Assembly: GCF_039542035.1 (NCBI RefSeq)
Contig: NZ_BAABHJ010000003.1
Coordinates: 1-64,000, forward strand
DNA: 64,000 nucleotides
Source: Actinoallomurus liliacearum
GTDB taxonomy: Bacteria > Actinomycetota > Actinomycetes > Streptosporangiales > Streptosporangiaceae
Direction of reading: 5' to 3'
The first letter of the stretch is position 1; each line of letters starts with the position of its first letter. Both the position numbers and the translations under genes were made by a program. This document shows positions 33,823 through 42,954 of the stretch, piece after piece. The notes beneath the pieces are model-generated. The model was not told the origin of the DNA. It saw only the letters and a list, made by a program, of their open reading frames with translations, and made no database searches.

Positions 33823-34689
33823 TCAGTCGCCGTCCGCCTCGGCCGAGCCCATCAGCCGCAGGCGGCGTTGCGCGCGCTGGTAGAAGGTCGTCTGCCCGAG
33901 TCGTACGACGCCGGCCGCGCCGGGCAGCGCCGTCAGGTCCAGGACGTCGCCGGGCGCGAGCCGGCCGATGAGCCGGCCGTCGGCCTCGACGGCGACGGCG
34001 CCGCTGGTCGGCAGGATCCGCAGCGCGAGCTTCTCCTGCGGGGACAGGAACAGCGCGCGGTTGAAAGCGGAGTGCGGCGCGACCGGCGTGACGAGCAGTC
34101 CCTCGGCACTGGGCGAGACGATCGGGCCGCCGGCGGAGAAGTTGTAGGCCGTGGAGCCGGTCGGCGTCGCGACGACGACGGCGTCGGCGGCGTACCGGAC
34201 GAAGGGGTTGCCCTCGACGCACAGCTCGACCACGGGGATCCCGTCCCCGGGGACGCGGGCCAGGTCGATGTCGTTGAACGCCAGCGCGTCGATGCCGTTC
34301 GCGGTCGCCCGGAGCCCGGTCCGCGGCTCCACGGTGAAGCGGTGCTCGTCGATCGCGCAGAGCGCCGCGCTCAGGTCCGGAATGTCGATCTCGGCGAGGA
34401 AGCCGAGGCGGCCGAGGTTGACGCCGAGGACCGGGGTCCGCTGCGGGTAGCTCAGCCGCATGGCGCGCAGCATCGTGCCGTCACCGCCGAGGCTGACGAT
34501 CAGCTCGGCGCGGCCGGCCAGGGCGTCCGGCTCCACCGGCTCGACGTCGCCGTCGATGCGGGCGACCTCGCCGGGCACACCCAGGACCTGGGCCTTCCGG
34601 TCGCGCGCCCAGCCGGTGATGGTGTCGATGACCCCCCTGCAGTTGCGTTCGGGATGCAGGACGAGACCGACAGTCGTGATCAGACCCAT
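33823..34689 (-). CDS. nadK: NAD kinase
   Basis: This 288-residue enzyme makes NADP from NAD and ATP. It has the catalytic LGGDGTML motif (residues ~68-75), VNLGRLGFLAE, the substrate motif TPTGSTAYNFSAGGP and a beta-rich C-terminal domain. The usual NE pair that binds the nicotinamide ribose reads ND here (AFNDIDL), a conservative change seen in secondary actinobacterial paralogues as far as I know. It is convergent with the IclR gene at a 17-base gap. Confidence 0.9.
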   Translation of the reverse strand: MGLITTVGLVLHPERNCRGVIDTITGWARDRKAQVLGVPGEVARIDGDVEPVEPDALAGRAELIVSLGGDGTMLRAMRLSYPQRTPVLGVNLGRLGFLAEIDIPDLSAALCAIDEHRFTVEPRTGLRATANGIDALAFNDIDLARVPGDGIPVVELCVEGNPFVRYAADAVVVATPTGSTAYNFSAGGPIVSPSAEGLLVTPVAPHSAFNRALFLSPQEKLALRILPTSGAVAVEADGRLIGRLAPGDVLDLTALPGAAGVVRLGQTTFYQRAQRRLRLMGSAEADGD

Positions 34690-35011
34690 AAGTCATTGTC
34701 TCAGGACCGGCCCGGCCGTCGTCCATGCCGGTCCGGTCGGCCGCCCGGCTCACGGGGAGGGCGTGGCTCCCGGATCGAGGAGCCGCCGCTTCCGTAACAT
34801 CACTCTCAGAATCTCCTCACGCCACGTGAATGTACTGTCGCTCATTGCGATCGAGGCCGTATCGAATTAGCCTTCCTCCGGCGATGACCTGCATTACGGC
34901 CCATCCTTAATGTCGATTAGCGCCGCAAAGTCAACGGTTCGTCCGGCATGTGGGGAGAGGGGCCCTTCGCCGCCGTCGGGTGGCCGTAGTACTGCTCTCG
35001 AGGGGGGCTCC
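34690..35011. other. Divergent promoter interval without a gene
   Basis: This 322-base space separates the NAD kinase and the permease genes, which are read away from each other. It has a locally AT-richer patch around ATCCTTAATGTCGATTAG, likely promoter DNA for the permease. I found no credible reading frame, tRNA or recognised riboswitch. Confidence 0.5.
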
Positions 35012-36655
35012 ATGGCGCAGAGCACGACCGGATCCGCCGATTCGGGACGACGCCTACGGCGCGACGTCGGTTTCTGGGGACTGATGTTCGTGTCGCTCGG
35101 ATCGATCATCGGCTCCGGCTGGCTGCTCGGCGCGCTGACGGCCGCGACGATCGCCGGACCGGCCTCGCTGGTGTCCTGGCTCCTCGCCGCCGTGATGCTG
35201 GCGATCCTCGCCCTGGTGCACGCCGAGCTCGGCGCGGCCTATCCCATCGCCGGTGGCACGGCCCGGTTCCCGAGCTTCGCGTTCGGCCCGCTGGTCGGCT
35301 TCGCGGCGGGCTGGATGGCCTGGATACAGGCGGTCACGATCGCCCCGATCGAGGTCGAGGCGACGCTGTCCTACTCCGACCACATCGGGTGGGTGCGGCA
35401 CCACATCACGATGCTGCACACCGACGGGACGCTGACCGGCGTCGGCCTGCTGGTGGCGACGGTGTTCATGCTGCTGTTCACGGTCATCAACATCGTCGGC
35501 GTCAAGCTCCTCGCCGACTCCAACGGGATCACCGTGATCTGGAAGACGGCGATTCCGCTGCTCACCGTGGTCGTCCTCCTGCTGCTGACCTTCCACGCGT
35601 CCAACTTCACGGCGGGCGGCGGGTTCATGCCCTTCGGGGCGCACGGCGTGTTCGCCGCGCTGCCGGCCGGCGTCGTCTTCGCCCTCCAGGGGTTCGAGCA
35701 GGCGATCCAGCTCGCCGGAGAGGCCAGGAAGCCGCAGCAGGACGTCTCGCGCGCGGTGATCACGGCCACCGCGATCGGCACGGTCGTCTACATCCTGCTC
35801 GAGGTCGCGTTCATCGGCGCCCTCAACCCCGCCCACATCGCGCACGGCTGGGCGAACCCGGTGGGCAAGGGCGACTTCGGCCCGTACGCCACGCTCGCCA
35901 TCGGGGCCGGTGCCGCCTGGCTGGCGGCGCTGCTCTACGCGGACGCGGTGATCTCACCGGCGGGGACCGGTCTGGTGTACGTCGCCGCGTCGTCCCGGCT
36001 CTCGTACGCGCTGGGCCGGGAGAGGTCGGTGCCGCGCGTGGTGGCCAAGGTCAGCCCGAAGGGCGTGCCGATCGTCTCGGTCGTCATCGCCTTCGTCGTC
36101 GGGGAGATCGCGTTCCTGCCGTTCCCGAGCTGGCACTCCCTGGTCGGCCTCGTCACCTCGGCGACCGCGATCATGTACGCGTTCGGGCCGATCGCCCTGC
36201 GCGCCCTGCGGCTGCGCGATCCGGAGCGGAACCGCCCGTACCGCCTCCCCGCGCACCGCGTGCTGGCGCCCCTCGCCTTCGTCTCCTCGAACCTGATCAT
36301 CTACTGGTCGAGTTTCCAGGCGGAGTGGAAACTCGGGATCGCCATCCTGTTCGGCCTGGTGATCTTCGCGGCGACCCGGGCGAGGACCCCGAGGGACGAG
36401 CGTGCCTCGTTGAAGTGGGCCGCGGCCATGTGGGTCTGGCCGTGGCTGGGCGGCATGATCCTCATCGGGTTCCTGGGCCGCTACGGCGGCGTCAAGGTGC
36501 TGCCCGAGTGGGTGGACATCCTGACGGTCGCGGTGTTCTCCCTCGCCGTCTACCACCTCGCCGTGCGGATCGCCGTGTCCAGCCGCGAGGTCGGCGCGGC
36601 GGTCGCGGCGGAGGAGGCCGAGATCGAGTCCGAGCCGGAGCTCAACGTCGCGTGA
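35012..36655 (+). CDS. APC-superfamily amino acid permease
   Basis: This 547-residue inner-membrane transporter has about 12-13 hydrophobic segments and the APC TM1 signature SLGSIIGSGWLLG. Substrate is likely an amino acid moved with protons. An acidic C-terminal tail (EAEIESEPELNVA) follows the last span. Start is the ATG giving MAQSTTG; the frame is open upstream but low-quality. A perfect hairpin terminator follows the stop. Confidence 0.9.
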   Translation: MAQSTTGSADSGRRLRRDVGFWGLMFVSLGSIIGSGWLLGALTAATIAGPASLVSWLLAAVMLAILALVHAELGAAYPIAGGTARFPSFAFGPLVGFAAGWMAWIQAVTIAPIEVEATLSYSDHIGWVRHHITMLHTDGTLTGVGLLVATVFMLLFTVINIVGVKLLADSNGITVIWKTAIPLLTVVVLLLLTFHASNFTAGGGFMPFGAHGVFAALPAGVVFALQGFEQAIQLAGEARKPQQDVSRAVITATAIGTVVYILLEVAFIGALNPAHIAHGWANPVGKGDFGPYATLAIGAGAAWLAALLYADAVISPAGTGLVYVAASSRLSYALGRERSVPRVVAKVSPKGVPIVSVVIAFVVGEIAFLPFPSWHSLVGLVTSATAIMYAFGPIALRALRLRDPERNRPYRLPAHRVLAPLAFVSSNLIIYWSSFQAEWKLGIAILFGLVIFAATRARTPRDERASLKWAAAMWVWPWLGGMILIGFLGRYGGVKVLPEWVDILTVAVFSLAVYHLAVRIAVSSREVGAAVAAEEAEIESEPELNVA

Positions 36656-36660
36656 GCACG

Positions 36661-36703
36661 CGCCGCTCGTACGCCCGCCCGGCGGGGGAGCGTACGAGCG
36701 GCG
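36661..36703. terminator. Bidirectional terminator between permease and serA
   Basis: CGCCGCTCGTACGC and its exact complement GCGTACGAGCGGCG form a perfect 14-base stem around a 15-base GC-rich spacer. It sits exactly between two convergent genes. Confidence 0.9.
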
Positions 36704-36712
36704 GGCGGGTGG

Positions 36713-37930
36713 TCAGGACAGCAGGCGCAGCCGGACGGTGTTCGGCAGCGCGCGAAGCTGCTCCAGCACGTCGGTCGTGTACTGGGTGCCGATGTCGGTG
36801 ATCACATAGCCGATCTCACCGCGCGTGCCGAGCAGCTGGCCCTCGATGTTCACGTCGTGGTCGGCGAGGATGCCGTTGATCGTGGCCAGCACGCCCGGGG
36901 TGTTGCGGTGCAGGTGCGTCAGGCGGTGGCCGGCGGCCGGGGCGGGCAGCGACACGGCCGGGAGGTTCACGCTGAGCGCGGTGTTGCCCGTGGCCACGAA
37001 GTCCTGCAGCTTCCCGGCGACGAACTGGCCGATGTCCTGCTGCGCCTCTTCGGTCGAGCCGCCGATGTGCGGCGTGATGATGACGTTGGGCAGCCCCCGC
37101 AGCTCCGAGACGAACTCGTCGCCGCGGCCCTTGGGCTCCTGCGGGAAGACGTCGATCGCCGCGCCGGCCAGGTGGCCCGACTCGATGTGCTCACGGAGCG
37201 CGCCGTGGTCGACGACGAACCCGCGGGAGAGGTTCAGGAACAGGCTGCCGGGACGCATCCGGGCGAACTCCGCCTCACCGAACAGGCCGCTGTTGCCGGG
37301 CCGGCCGTCGACGTGCAGGGTCACGACGTCGGAGACGGCCAGCAGCTCCTCCATGCTCGCGCACCGGCGGGCGTTGCCCAGCGCGAGCTTGTCGGCCGTG
37401 TCGTAGAAGAACACGCTCATGCCCAGGCTCTCGGCCAGCACCGACAACTGGCTGCCGATGTTGCCGTAGCCGACGATGCCGAGCCGCCGGCCCCGGACCT
37501 CGTGGGCGCCCTCGGCCGACTTGTCCCAGACGCCGGCGTGCATCGAGGAGTTCTTCTCCATTAGCCGGCGGGTCAGCGCGATGAGCTCGGCGACCACCAG
37601 CTCGACGACGCTGCGCGTGTTGGAGAACGGCGCGTTGAACACCGCGACGCCGCGCTGCGCGGCGGCGGACAGGTCGATCTGGTTGGTCCCGATGCAGAAC
37701 GCGCCGACCGCGAGCAGGTCCGTCGCGGCGGCGAGCACCGCGTCGGTGATCGTCGTCTTCGATCGGATGCCGAGAATGTGCACGCCCGCGACACGAGCGA
37801 TCAGCTCGTCCTCGTCGAGGGCGCGATCCAGCAACTCGACGGCGTAGCCGTTCTTCTCGAGGGAGGCGACAGCGTCGGAGTGAATGCTCTCCAACAGCAG
37901 CGCGCGCAGGGGTTCAGTAGCGGAGCTCAC
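36713..37930 (-). CDS. serA: D-3-phosphoglycerate dehydrogenase
   Basis: This 405-residue enzyme makes 3-phosphohydroxypyruvate, the first step of serine synthesis. The N-terminal substrate domain has GIRSKTTIT, the NAD domain GIVGYGNIGSQL, the catalytic segment ITPHIGGSTEEAQ, and a C-terminal ACT domain that binds serine for feedback (LHRNTPGVLATINGILADHDVNI). The length matches the short E. coli-type enzyme, not the longer mycobacterial type. I start at the GTG giving MSSATEPLR, with AAGGA upstream. A homologue using other 2-oxo acids is a remote alternative. Confidence 0.92.
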   Translation of the reverse strand: MSSATEPLRALLLESIHSDAVASLEKNGYAVELLDRALDEDELIARVAGVHILGIRSKTTITDAVLAAATDLLAVGAFCIGTNQIDLSAAAQRGVAVFNAPFSNTRSVVELVVAELIALTRRLMEKNSSMHAGVWDKSAEGAHEVRGRRLGIVGYGNIGSQLSVLAESLGMSVFFYDTADKLALGNARRCASMEELLAVSDVVTLHVDGRPGNSGLFGEAEFARMRPGSLFLNLSRGFVVDHGALREHIESGHLAGAAIDVFPQEPKGRGDEFVSELRGLPNVIITPHIGGSTEEAQQDIGQFVAGKLQDFVATGNTALSVNLPAVSLPAPAAGHRLTHLHRNTPGVLATINGILADHDVNIEGQLLGTRGEIGYVITDIGTQYTTDVLEQLRALPNTVRLRLLS

Positions 37931-38074
37931 CTGGGAACAGTCCTTCTGCCGGGCGTCGTCGTCCCTCAAATGCTACGTGAAACGGTTACAAGCCGGTCAC
38001 GGCGTCCACAGGCTAAGACGATCATGCCTGCGTACGGCCGCCGGTCGGGCGGTTCGGCGGGGTGTGGCCGGGCG

Positions 38075-38887
38075 TCACCGCGCGTCCTGCCGCGCGTACC
38101 TCGCCGGAGGCATGCCGATCGTGGCGGAGAAGTCCCGGATGAAATGCGCCTGGTCGGCGTAGCCCAGATCCGCGGCCAGGGCCGCCCAGTCGACGTCCGC
38201 GCCGCCGGCCGCCCGGTCCGCGGCGTCCTGCATCCGGCATCGGCGGATCACCCACTTGGGGCCCACCCCCACGTAGTCGGCGAACAGCCGCTGGAGGCGG
38301 CGCGTCCCGACCCCGACCGCGGCCGCCAGCCTGTCCACCCTGCTCAGCGCCGGGTCGGCGGCGATCCGGTCCACGATGGCGGACACCTCGAGGACCCGCG
38401 GGTCCGGTCTCCCCGGCGCGCCGGAACGGAGGAGGTCCTCCACCAGAAGGATCGCGTCCCCGGGGTCCGGCGTGGCGATGATCGCGTCGGCGACGGTGCG
38501 GGCTCGCCGGCCGAAGATCTCCTCGACCGGAACCCGCCGGTCGGTGATCGTGGACATCTGCGCGTCGAGGAAGGGCCGGAGGCCACCGGGCCGGAAGCGT
38601 ACGCCGATCACCCGGCCGCGACCTTCGATGGTCTCGGCGAACACCCCGCGCACGACGCCGACCACCCGGGCCTGCCCGTCGCTGAGGAAGGTCATGTGCA
38701 CGGATGGATGGGTGAGGACCCGCTGCCGGTGGGATCCCCCTTCGCCGAGATCCCAGTGCAGGATCCAGTGGTAGTCGGCGAGCCAGGCGAGATCCGCCGC
38801 CGGTTCCCGGTGGGCGACCTGGAAGCGCTCCCGCGCCGCCGCGCGGTTCAGGATGGCCCGCAGGCTGTCGGGAGCGGCGTCGGCCAT
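38075..38887 (-). CDS. AraC-family transcriptional regulator
   Basis: This 270-residue regulator has a beta-rich N-terminal sensor domain (ILHWDLGEGGSHRQRVLTHPS and later VIGVRFRPGGL) and a C-terminal AraC domain with RLQRLFADYVGVGPKWVIRRCRMQ and ALAADLGYADQAHFIRDF. It is divergent from a DinB-type gene that lies just beyond, which it may regulate. Effector unknown. Confidence 0.88.
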   Translation of the reverse strand: MADAAPDSLRAILNRAAARERFQVAHREPAADLAWLADYHWILHWDLGEGGSHRQRVLTHPSVHMTFLSDGQARVVGVVRGVFAETIEGRGRVIGVRFRPGGLRPFLDAQMSTITDRRVPVEEIFGRRARTVADAIIATPDPGDAILLVEDLLRSGAPGRPDPRVLEVSAIVDRIAADPALSRVDRLAAAVGVGTRRLQRLFADYVGVGPKWVIRRCRMQDAADRAAGGADVDWAALAADLGYADQAHFIRDFSATIGMPPARYARQDAR

Positions 38888-38976
38888 ACGGCTCAGTGTC
38901 GCATTTCTTCAAGACCGGCGGCCCCGCCCGGCCTACGGTCTATAGCCCTGCCACCAGACGACTCACGGAGACATCA

Positions 38977-39558
38977 ATGGAACTGCGTCCGCTCATGACG
39001 CGCGCCGCGGAAGTGCCGATCGCGGTCGTCCAGGGGATCGGTCCCGATCTGTTCAGCCTGCCGACCCCGTGCACCGAGTACGACGTCCGCACCCTGCTGA
39101 ACCATCTGATCTCCTGGACGGGGTCCCGCTTCGAGGCGGCCGCGCACAAGACGCCGCTCCCCGAGTCCCCGGCGGAGGACCACGACTTCACCGCCGAACC
39201 CGACTGGGCCGCCCGGTACGCCGTGAGCGTGCGGGCGGCCGCCGCGGCCTGGTCCGAGCAGGCCGCCTGGGAGGGCGAGACCGGGCTCTCCGTCTCGGGG
39301 GCGATGCCCGCTTCGGTGATCGGCGGGATGATGTTCGCGGAGCTCCTGCTGCACGCCTGGGACCTCGCCGCGGCGACCGGCCAGAAGGTCCCGGTCGACG
39401 ACGAACTGGCACGCGCGCTGTTCGGCCAGGCGTCTGCGATGGCCGAGATGGCCCGGCGGTACGGTGCGATCGGTCCGGAGGTGGCGGTGTCCGAGACGGC
39501 TCCGCTGCTCGACCGGGCACTCGGCCTCGCCGGCCGCGACCCCGCGTGGACGTCTTGA
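38977..39558 (+). CDS. DinB/mycothiol-dependent maleylpyruvate isomerase-like protein (TIGR03086 type)
   Basis: This 193-residue protein has the four-helix DinB fold typical of actinobacterial thiol-dependent transferases: CTEYDVRTLLNHLISWTG near the N-terminus, and ELLLHAWDLAAATGQ with the metal-site His and Trp. Such proteins use mycothiol or bacillithiol to modify small molecules. GGAG lies 8 bases upstream of the ATG. Divergent from the AraC gene, it is probably its target; substrate is unknown. Confidence 0.82.
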   Translation: MELRPLMTRAAEVPIAVVQGIGPDLFSLPTPCTEYDVRTLLNHLISWTGSRFEAAAHKTPLPESPAEDHDFTAEPDWAARYAVSVRAAAAAWSEQAAWEGETGLSVSGAMPASVIGGMMFAELLLHAWDLAAATGQKVPVDDELARALFGQASAMAEMARRYGAIGPEVAVSETAPLLDRALGLAGRDPAWTS

Positions 39559-39681
39559 CCAGCGAGGGCATCGGCCGTAGCCGGCAAGGCCGACTTCTCC
39601 CACTTCGTGCGCATTGACGAGTGATATGACGGGTGAAAGCGTGGAGGTTGACTGAACTCTCGGGGAGAGGACGTTCGCCTC

Positions 39682-40854
39682 ATGGCCGACCTGCCGCGAC
39701 TGCCGTTCGAGCGCACCGACGTGCTGGGGATCTCCACGACGTACGCCACGTTGCGCGCCGAGGAGCCGATCGCCCGGATCCGCACCCGGACCGGCGACGA
39801 GGCCTGGCTCGTCACCGGGTACGAACAGGCCAGAGCGATCTTCGCCGACGAGCGCTTCGGCCGCTCCCACCCCGACCCCGACAACGCCGCCCGGCTCTCC
39901 AACTCCGCCCTCACCGGCGGCCCGACGGGGGAGTTCGCCACCGAGAAGGACGTGCACGACCGCATGCGCCGGCTGCTCGCGCCGGCGTTCTCCGCGCGCC
40001 GGATGCAGGCGCTGTCCGGGCACGTCCAGGAGCTGGTCGACGGCCTGCTCGACCGGATGGAGGAGCAGGGCCCACCGGTCGACCTGCACGCGTCGCTGTC
40101 GGTGCCGCTGCCCATCCAGGTGATCTGCGAGCTCCTCGGCGTACCCCTCGCCGACCGTGACCACTTCCGGGCGATCGCCGAGGAGATGACCGACCTCACC
40201 GACCTGGACCGGTCCGCCGCCGCCCGTACGGCCATGGAGGAGTACTCCCACGGGATCGTCATGGCCAAGCGGGACCACCCGGGGGAGGACGTCTACTCCG
40301 ACCTGGCCGGGGCCGACCTGCCCGCCGACGAGATCGCGACCATGGCGGGCGGGCTGCTGTTCGCCGGGCACGAGACGACGGTCAACCGCATCGACCACGG
40401 AGTCCTTCTCCTGCTGGCCGACCCCGCGCAGGCCGCGGCGCTGCGAGATGATCCGGCACGGGTCTCCGCGACGGTCGAGGAGATCATGCGCGTCGCCGTG
40501 CCGAACGACCACGGCCTCGCCCGGTACGCCCGCGAGGACGTCGAGGTCGACGGTGTGCGGATCAGGGCGGGCGAGCTCTGCGTCATCATGACCGCGGCCG
40601 CCAACCGGGACGAGACCGTCTTCGCCGACGCCGAACGCTTCGACATCGGCCGCGACCCGCAGCCTCACCTCGGATTCGGGTACGCCATCCGGTACTGCCT
40701 GGGCGCGAACCTGGCCCGCGTCGAACTGCGGGCCGTCTTCGGCTCGCTGTTCCAGCGGTTCCCGGACCTGCGCCTGGCGGTGCCGCGCGACCGGCTGCCG
40801 TGGCGTATGGACCGCCTCACCGGCGGCGTGTCCGCGCTGCCCGTCACCTGGTGA
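39682..40854 (+). CDS. Cytochrome P450
   Basis: This 390-residue soluble bacterial P450 has the I-helix AGHETT for oxygen activation, an ExxR pair (EEIMR), and the heme-binding loop FGYAIRYCLG with the proximal Cys. The usual FGxG at the start of that loop has Ala instead of the second Gly. MTAAANRDETVF is the normal segment before the meander. No ferredoxin or reductase is encoded next to it. A lone P450 like this may oxidise a xenobiotic or a secondary metabolite; the lanthipeptide cluster is too far away to claim it. Confidence 0.92.
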   Translation: MADLPRLPFERTDVLGISTTYATLRAEEPIARIRTRTGDEAWLVTGYEQARAIFADERFGRSHPDPDNAARLSNSALTGGPTGEFATEKDVHDRMRRLLAPAFSARRMQALSGHVQELVDGLLDRMEEQGPPVDLHASLSVPLPIQVICELLGVPLADRDHFRAIAEEMTDLTDLDRSAAARTAMEEYSHGIVMAKRDHPGEDVYSDLAGADLPADEIATMAGGLLFAGHETTVNRIDHGVLLLLADPAQAAALRDDPARVSATVEEIMRVAVPNDHGLARYAREDVEVDGVRIRAGELCVIMTAAANRDETVFADAERFDIGRDPQPHLGFGYAIRYCLGANLARVELRAVFGSLFQRFPDLRLAVPRDRLPWRMDRLTGGVSALPVTW

Positions 40855-40899
40855 GGCGCGCCGTCGCCGCCGGGTGGGCGTGGCGGTGAGACGGGCTCG

Positions 40900-41667
40900 T
40901 CAGTGCGCGGCCAGCGCGGGCGTGCGGGTCACGCTGCGACCGGCCGCGCGGGCGAACTCGGCGAACCGTCCGGCGTCCCGTACGGCCGCGCCGCCGGGAT
41001 CGTTGTTGAAGTAGACGTACACGTCCTGCCCGTCGTCCCAGGTCTCGGCGAGCCGCCGCGCCCAGGAGCGCAGCGCCTGGTCGCCGTACTCCGGCCAGGG
41101 CGTCGCCGCGCCCTCGTGGAACCGCAGGTAGCCCCAGCCGGCGGTCCGCCACAGCGGCGTCAACGGCCGGCCGAGCCGGTCGGCCCAGCACAGCGCGGCC
41201 CCGTACCGGATCAGCAGTTCGCGCACCTCGTCGGTCCACCAGGACGGGTGCCGGGGCTCGACCGCGACCCGTACGCCCGCCGGGAAACGGCGCAGGGTCC
41301 GCGTCAGGCGTTCGACGTCGACCTGGAGGGTGGGCGGTAGCTGAACGAGGACCGGGCCGAGCTTGTCGCCCAGGCCGCCCGCGGCGTTCATCAGCCGGTC
41401 CACCGGTTCTTCCGGGTCCTTGAGGCGCTTGATGTGAGTGAGGTAGCGGCTGGCCTTGACCGCCATCACGAACCCCGGCGGCGTCCGCTCCCGCCACCCG
41501 GCGAAGACCTCCCGGCTGGGCAGCCGGTAGAAGGCGTTGTTGTTCTCCACCGTGTCGAAGCACTCGGTGTACCGCTCCAGCCAGACGCGCTGTGGCATCC
41601 CGGTCGGATAGAGGACGTCGCGCCAGTGCTTGTACTGCCACCCGGACGTGCCGATCAACAGCGGCAT
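40900..41667 (-). CDS. DUF72 protein
   Basis: This 255-residue protein matches the DUF72 family: it begins LLIGTSGWQYKHWRDVLYP, with ENNNAFYRLPS and FVMAVKASRYLTH in the first half, and VAVEPRHPSWW and YVYFNNDPGG in the second. The fold is a TIM barrel and the function is unknown. I place the start at the ATG giving MPLLIGTSG. It ends 46 bases after the convergent P450 stop. Confidence 0.85.
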   Translation of the reverse strand: MPLLIGTSGWQYKHWRDVLYPTGMPQRVWLERYTECFDTVENNNAFYRLPSREVFAGWRERTPPGFVMAVKASRYLTHIKRLKDPEEPVDRLMNAAGGLGDKLGPVLVQLPPTLQVDVERLTRTLRRFPAGVRVAVEPRHPSWWTDEVRELLIRYGAALCWADRLGRPLTPLWRTAGWGYLRFHEGAATPWPEYGDQALRSWARRLAETWDDGQDVYVYFNNDPGGAAVRDAGRFAEFARAAGRSVTRTPALAAH

Positions 41668-41800
41668 CCCGGCCTCCCCCACGCCCGCACGCCGTCCCGC
41701 ATACTCCCGTCCGGATCGTTCGGCATGACTCGGGTCGTACCCCCCTCCCACCCCCCAAACGGGACAGGCCGTGTTGCTGCCGGGACGATAAAAATAATGA

Positions 41801-42301
41801 TGGGCCCTGAGTCCGTTGGTGCTGGGGCCCGATTCGATCCCTGCGGTAACGGATGCCGACGAAGCCGATAACCTGCCCGAATTGGCCGTATTGTCGGCAG
41901 TGGTGCACGGTTCAAAAAGGTTCGATGTCCTCGATGCCCTTTACAAGGGTGTCCTGTACGACGTCGACGGCGAACGCTCCCGGCTGTACGCTGACGTCGT
42001 ACTCGCGGCGCTACAGACCGAGCATGCACGCAGTTACCTGGAGGCCCTGTTGATCGCTGAAAAGTACGAGTACCAGAGCAGCTTCGCCAAGAAATACTTC
42101 GCCGAGGGCGAGGCCCGTGGTGAGGCCCGTGGTGAGGCCCGTGGCGAGATCAAGGCGCTTTTTGCCGTCTTGGACGTACGGGGGATCACGCTCACCGACG
42201 AGCAGCGTCTTCGGATCGAGGAGTGCGCCGACCTCGCGCAGTTGCAGGAGTGGGTCCGGCTGGCCGCTGTGGCCGGTTCGGCCGACAGGCTCTTCGACTG
42301 A
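41801..42301 (+). pseudogene. 5'-truncated Rpn-family (putative transposase/nuclease-like) gene
   Basis: The frame begins abruptly with WALSPLVLGPDSIPAV, directly after an in-frame TGA, and runs to a normal stop. It carries ELAVLSAVVHG, YEYQSSFAKKYF and a run of EARG repeats, all C-terminal features of a large actinobacterial family of Rpn/PD-(D/E)XK-like proteins of about 300 residues. The N-terminal nuclease half is missing; about 160 residues remain. TTG and GTG codons near the start could allow translation of the remnant. Confidence 0.7.
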
Positions 42302-42329
42302 TCCGCCGGCGAAGCCGCGCCAGGAGGGC

Positions 42330-42710
42330 TCATCCGATGAGCAGGGCCCTGGTGCCGCTTGCGGGGTGGTGCCACGGCTCGACGCGGTAGCCGGTGTCGC
42401 GGAGGCGGGCGGTGATGCGGTCCGGGGCGTCGGGGCCCGCCGGGATCTCGATGCGGGCGGTGGCGGCCGGGGTGTGGCGCCGGCGGATCGTGACTCCGTC
42501 GTACAGGTAGAGCCCCCACGCGGACCACGGGACGTCGGGGGTGGGATCCTCGTGCTGCATCCAGGCCATCCAGGTGTCGCCGTGGACGTACCAGCAGTGG
42601 ATCGCCCCCTTGCGCCAGGCGCCCTTGTGGCGGATCCAGACCCAAGCGTCGCGGGCCTCGATCCGGTGGGAGCCGGACGGGTAGTGGTCGAGTGGCCGGG
42701 CGTCATGCAT
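42330..42710 (-). CDS. Hypothetical protein
   Basis: This 126-residue soluble protein is rich in Trp, Tyr and His (DAWVWIRHKGAWRKG, WYVHGDTWMAWMQHED), with a beta-strand-like pattern and no signal or membrane segment. I do not recognise a family. It ends 29 bases from the convergent truncated Rpn-like gene. The start ATG lacks a strong ribosome site, and an in-frame extension upstream exists, so the N-terminus is uncertain. Confidence 0.6.
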   Translation of the reverse strand: MHDARPLDHYPSGSHRIEARDAWVWIRHKGAWRKGAIHCWYVHGDTWMAWMQHEDPTPDVPWSAWGLYLYDGVTIRRRHTPAATARIEIPAGPDAPDRITARLRDTGYRVEPWHHPASGTRALLIG

Positions 42711-42869
42711 GAGACCATCTTCGAACTGGTGTTCGAAAGATCGCAAGTCGACGCAGGTCAAGCCTGCTTCAGGTTTCTCGCACGCCCTCCAGGGCGGGCC
42801 GGCCCCCGAAAATGCGTTGTAGCGGCGGCCGGGACTTCTTCACACTGAAGACGACGGAAAGATTTCCGC

Positions 42870-42942
42870 GCCGCTCTGGCCCAACGGCAGAGGCGTCCGG
42901 TTCAGGACCGGAAGGTTCGGGGTTCGAATCCCTGGAGCGGCA
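42870..42942 (+). tRNA. tRNA-like gene with CAG anticodon but short variable arm
   Basis: A 73-base cloverleaf can be drawn: acceptor GCCGCTC/GAGCGGC is perfect, anticodon stem TCCGG/CCGGA is perfect with loop TTCAGGA, and the T-arm is CGGGG-TTCGAAT-CCCTG. The anticodon CAG should be leucine, yet the variable loop is only AGGTT (5 bases), whereas bacterial leucine tRNAs carry a long variable arm. The D-arm pairs only as GCC/GGC. CCA is not encoded. It may be a decayed, specialised or misread tRNA. Confidence 0.8.
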
Positions 42943-42954
42943 CGTCACGCACGG

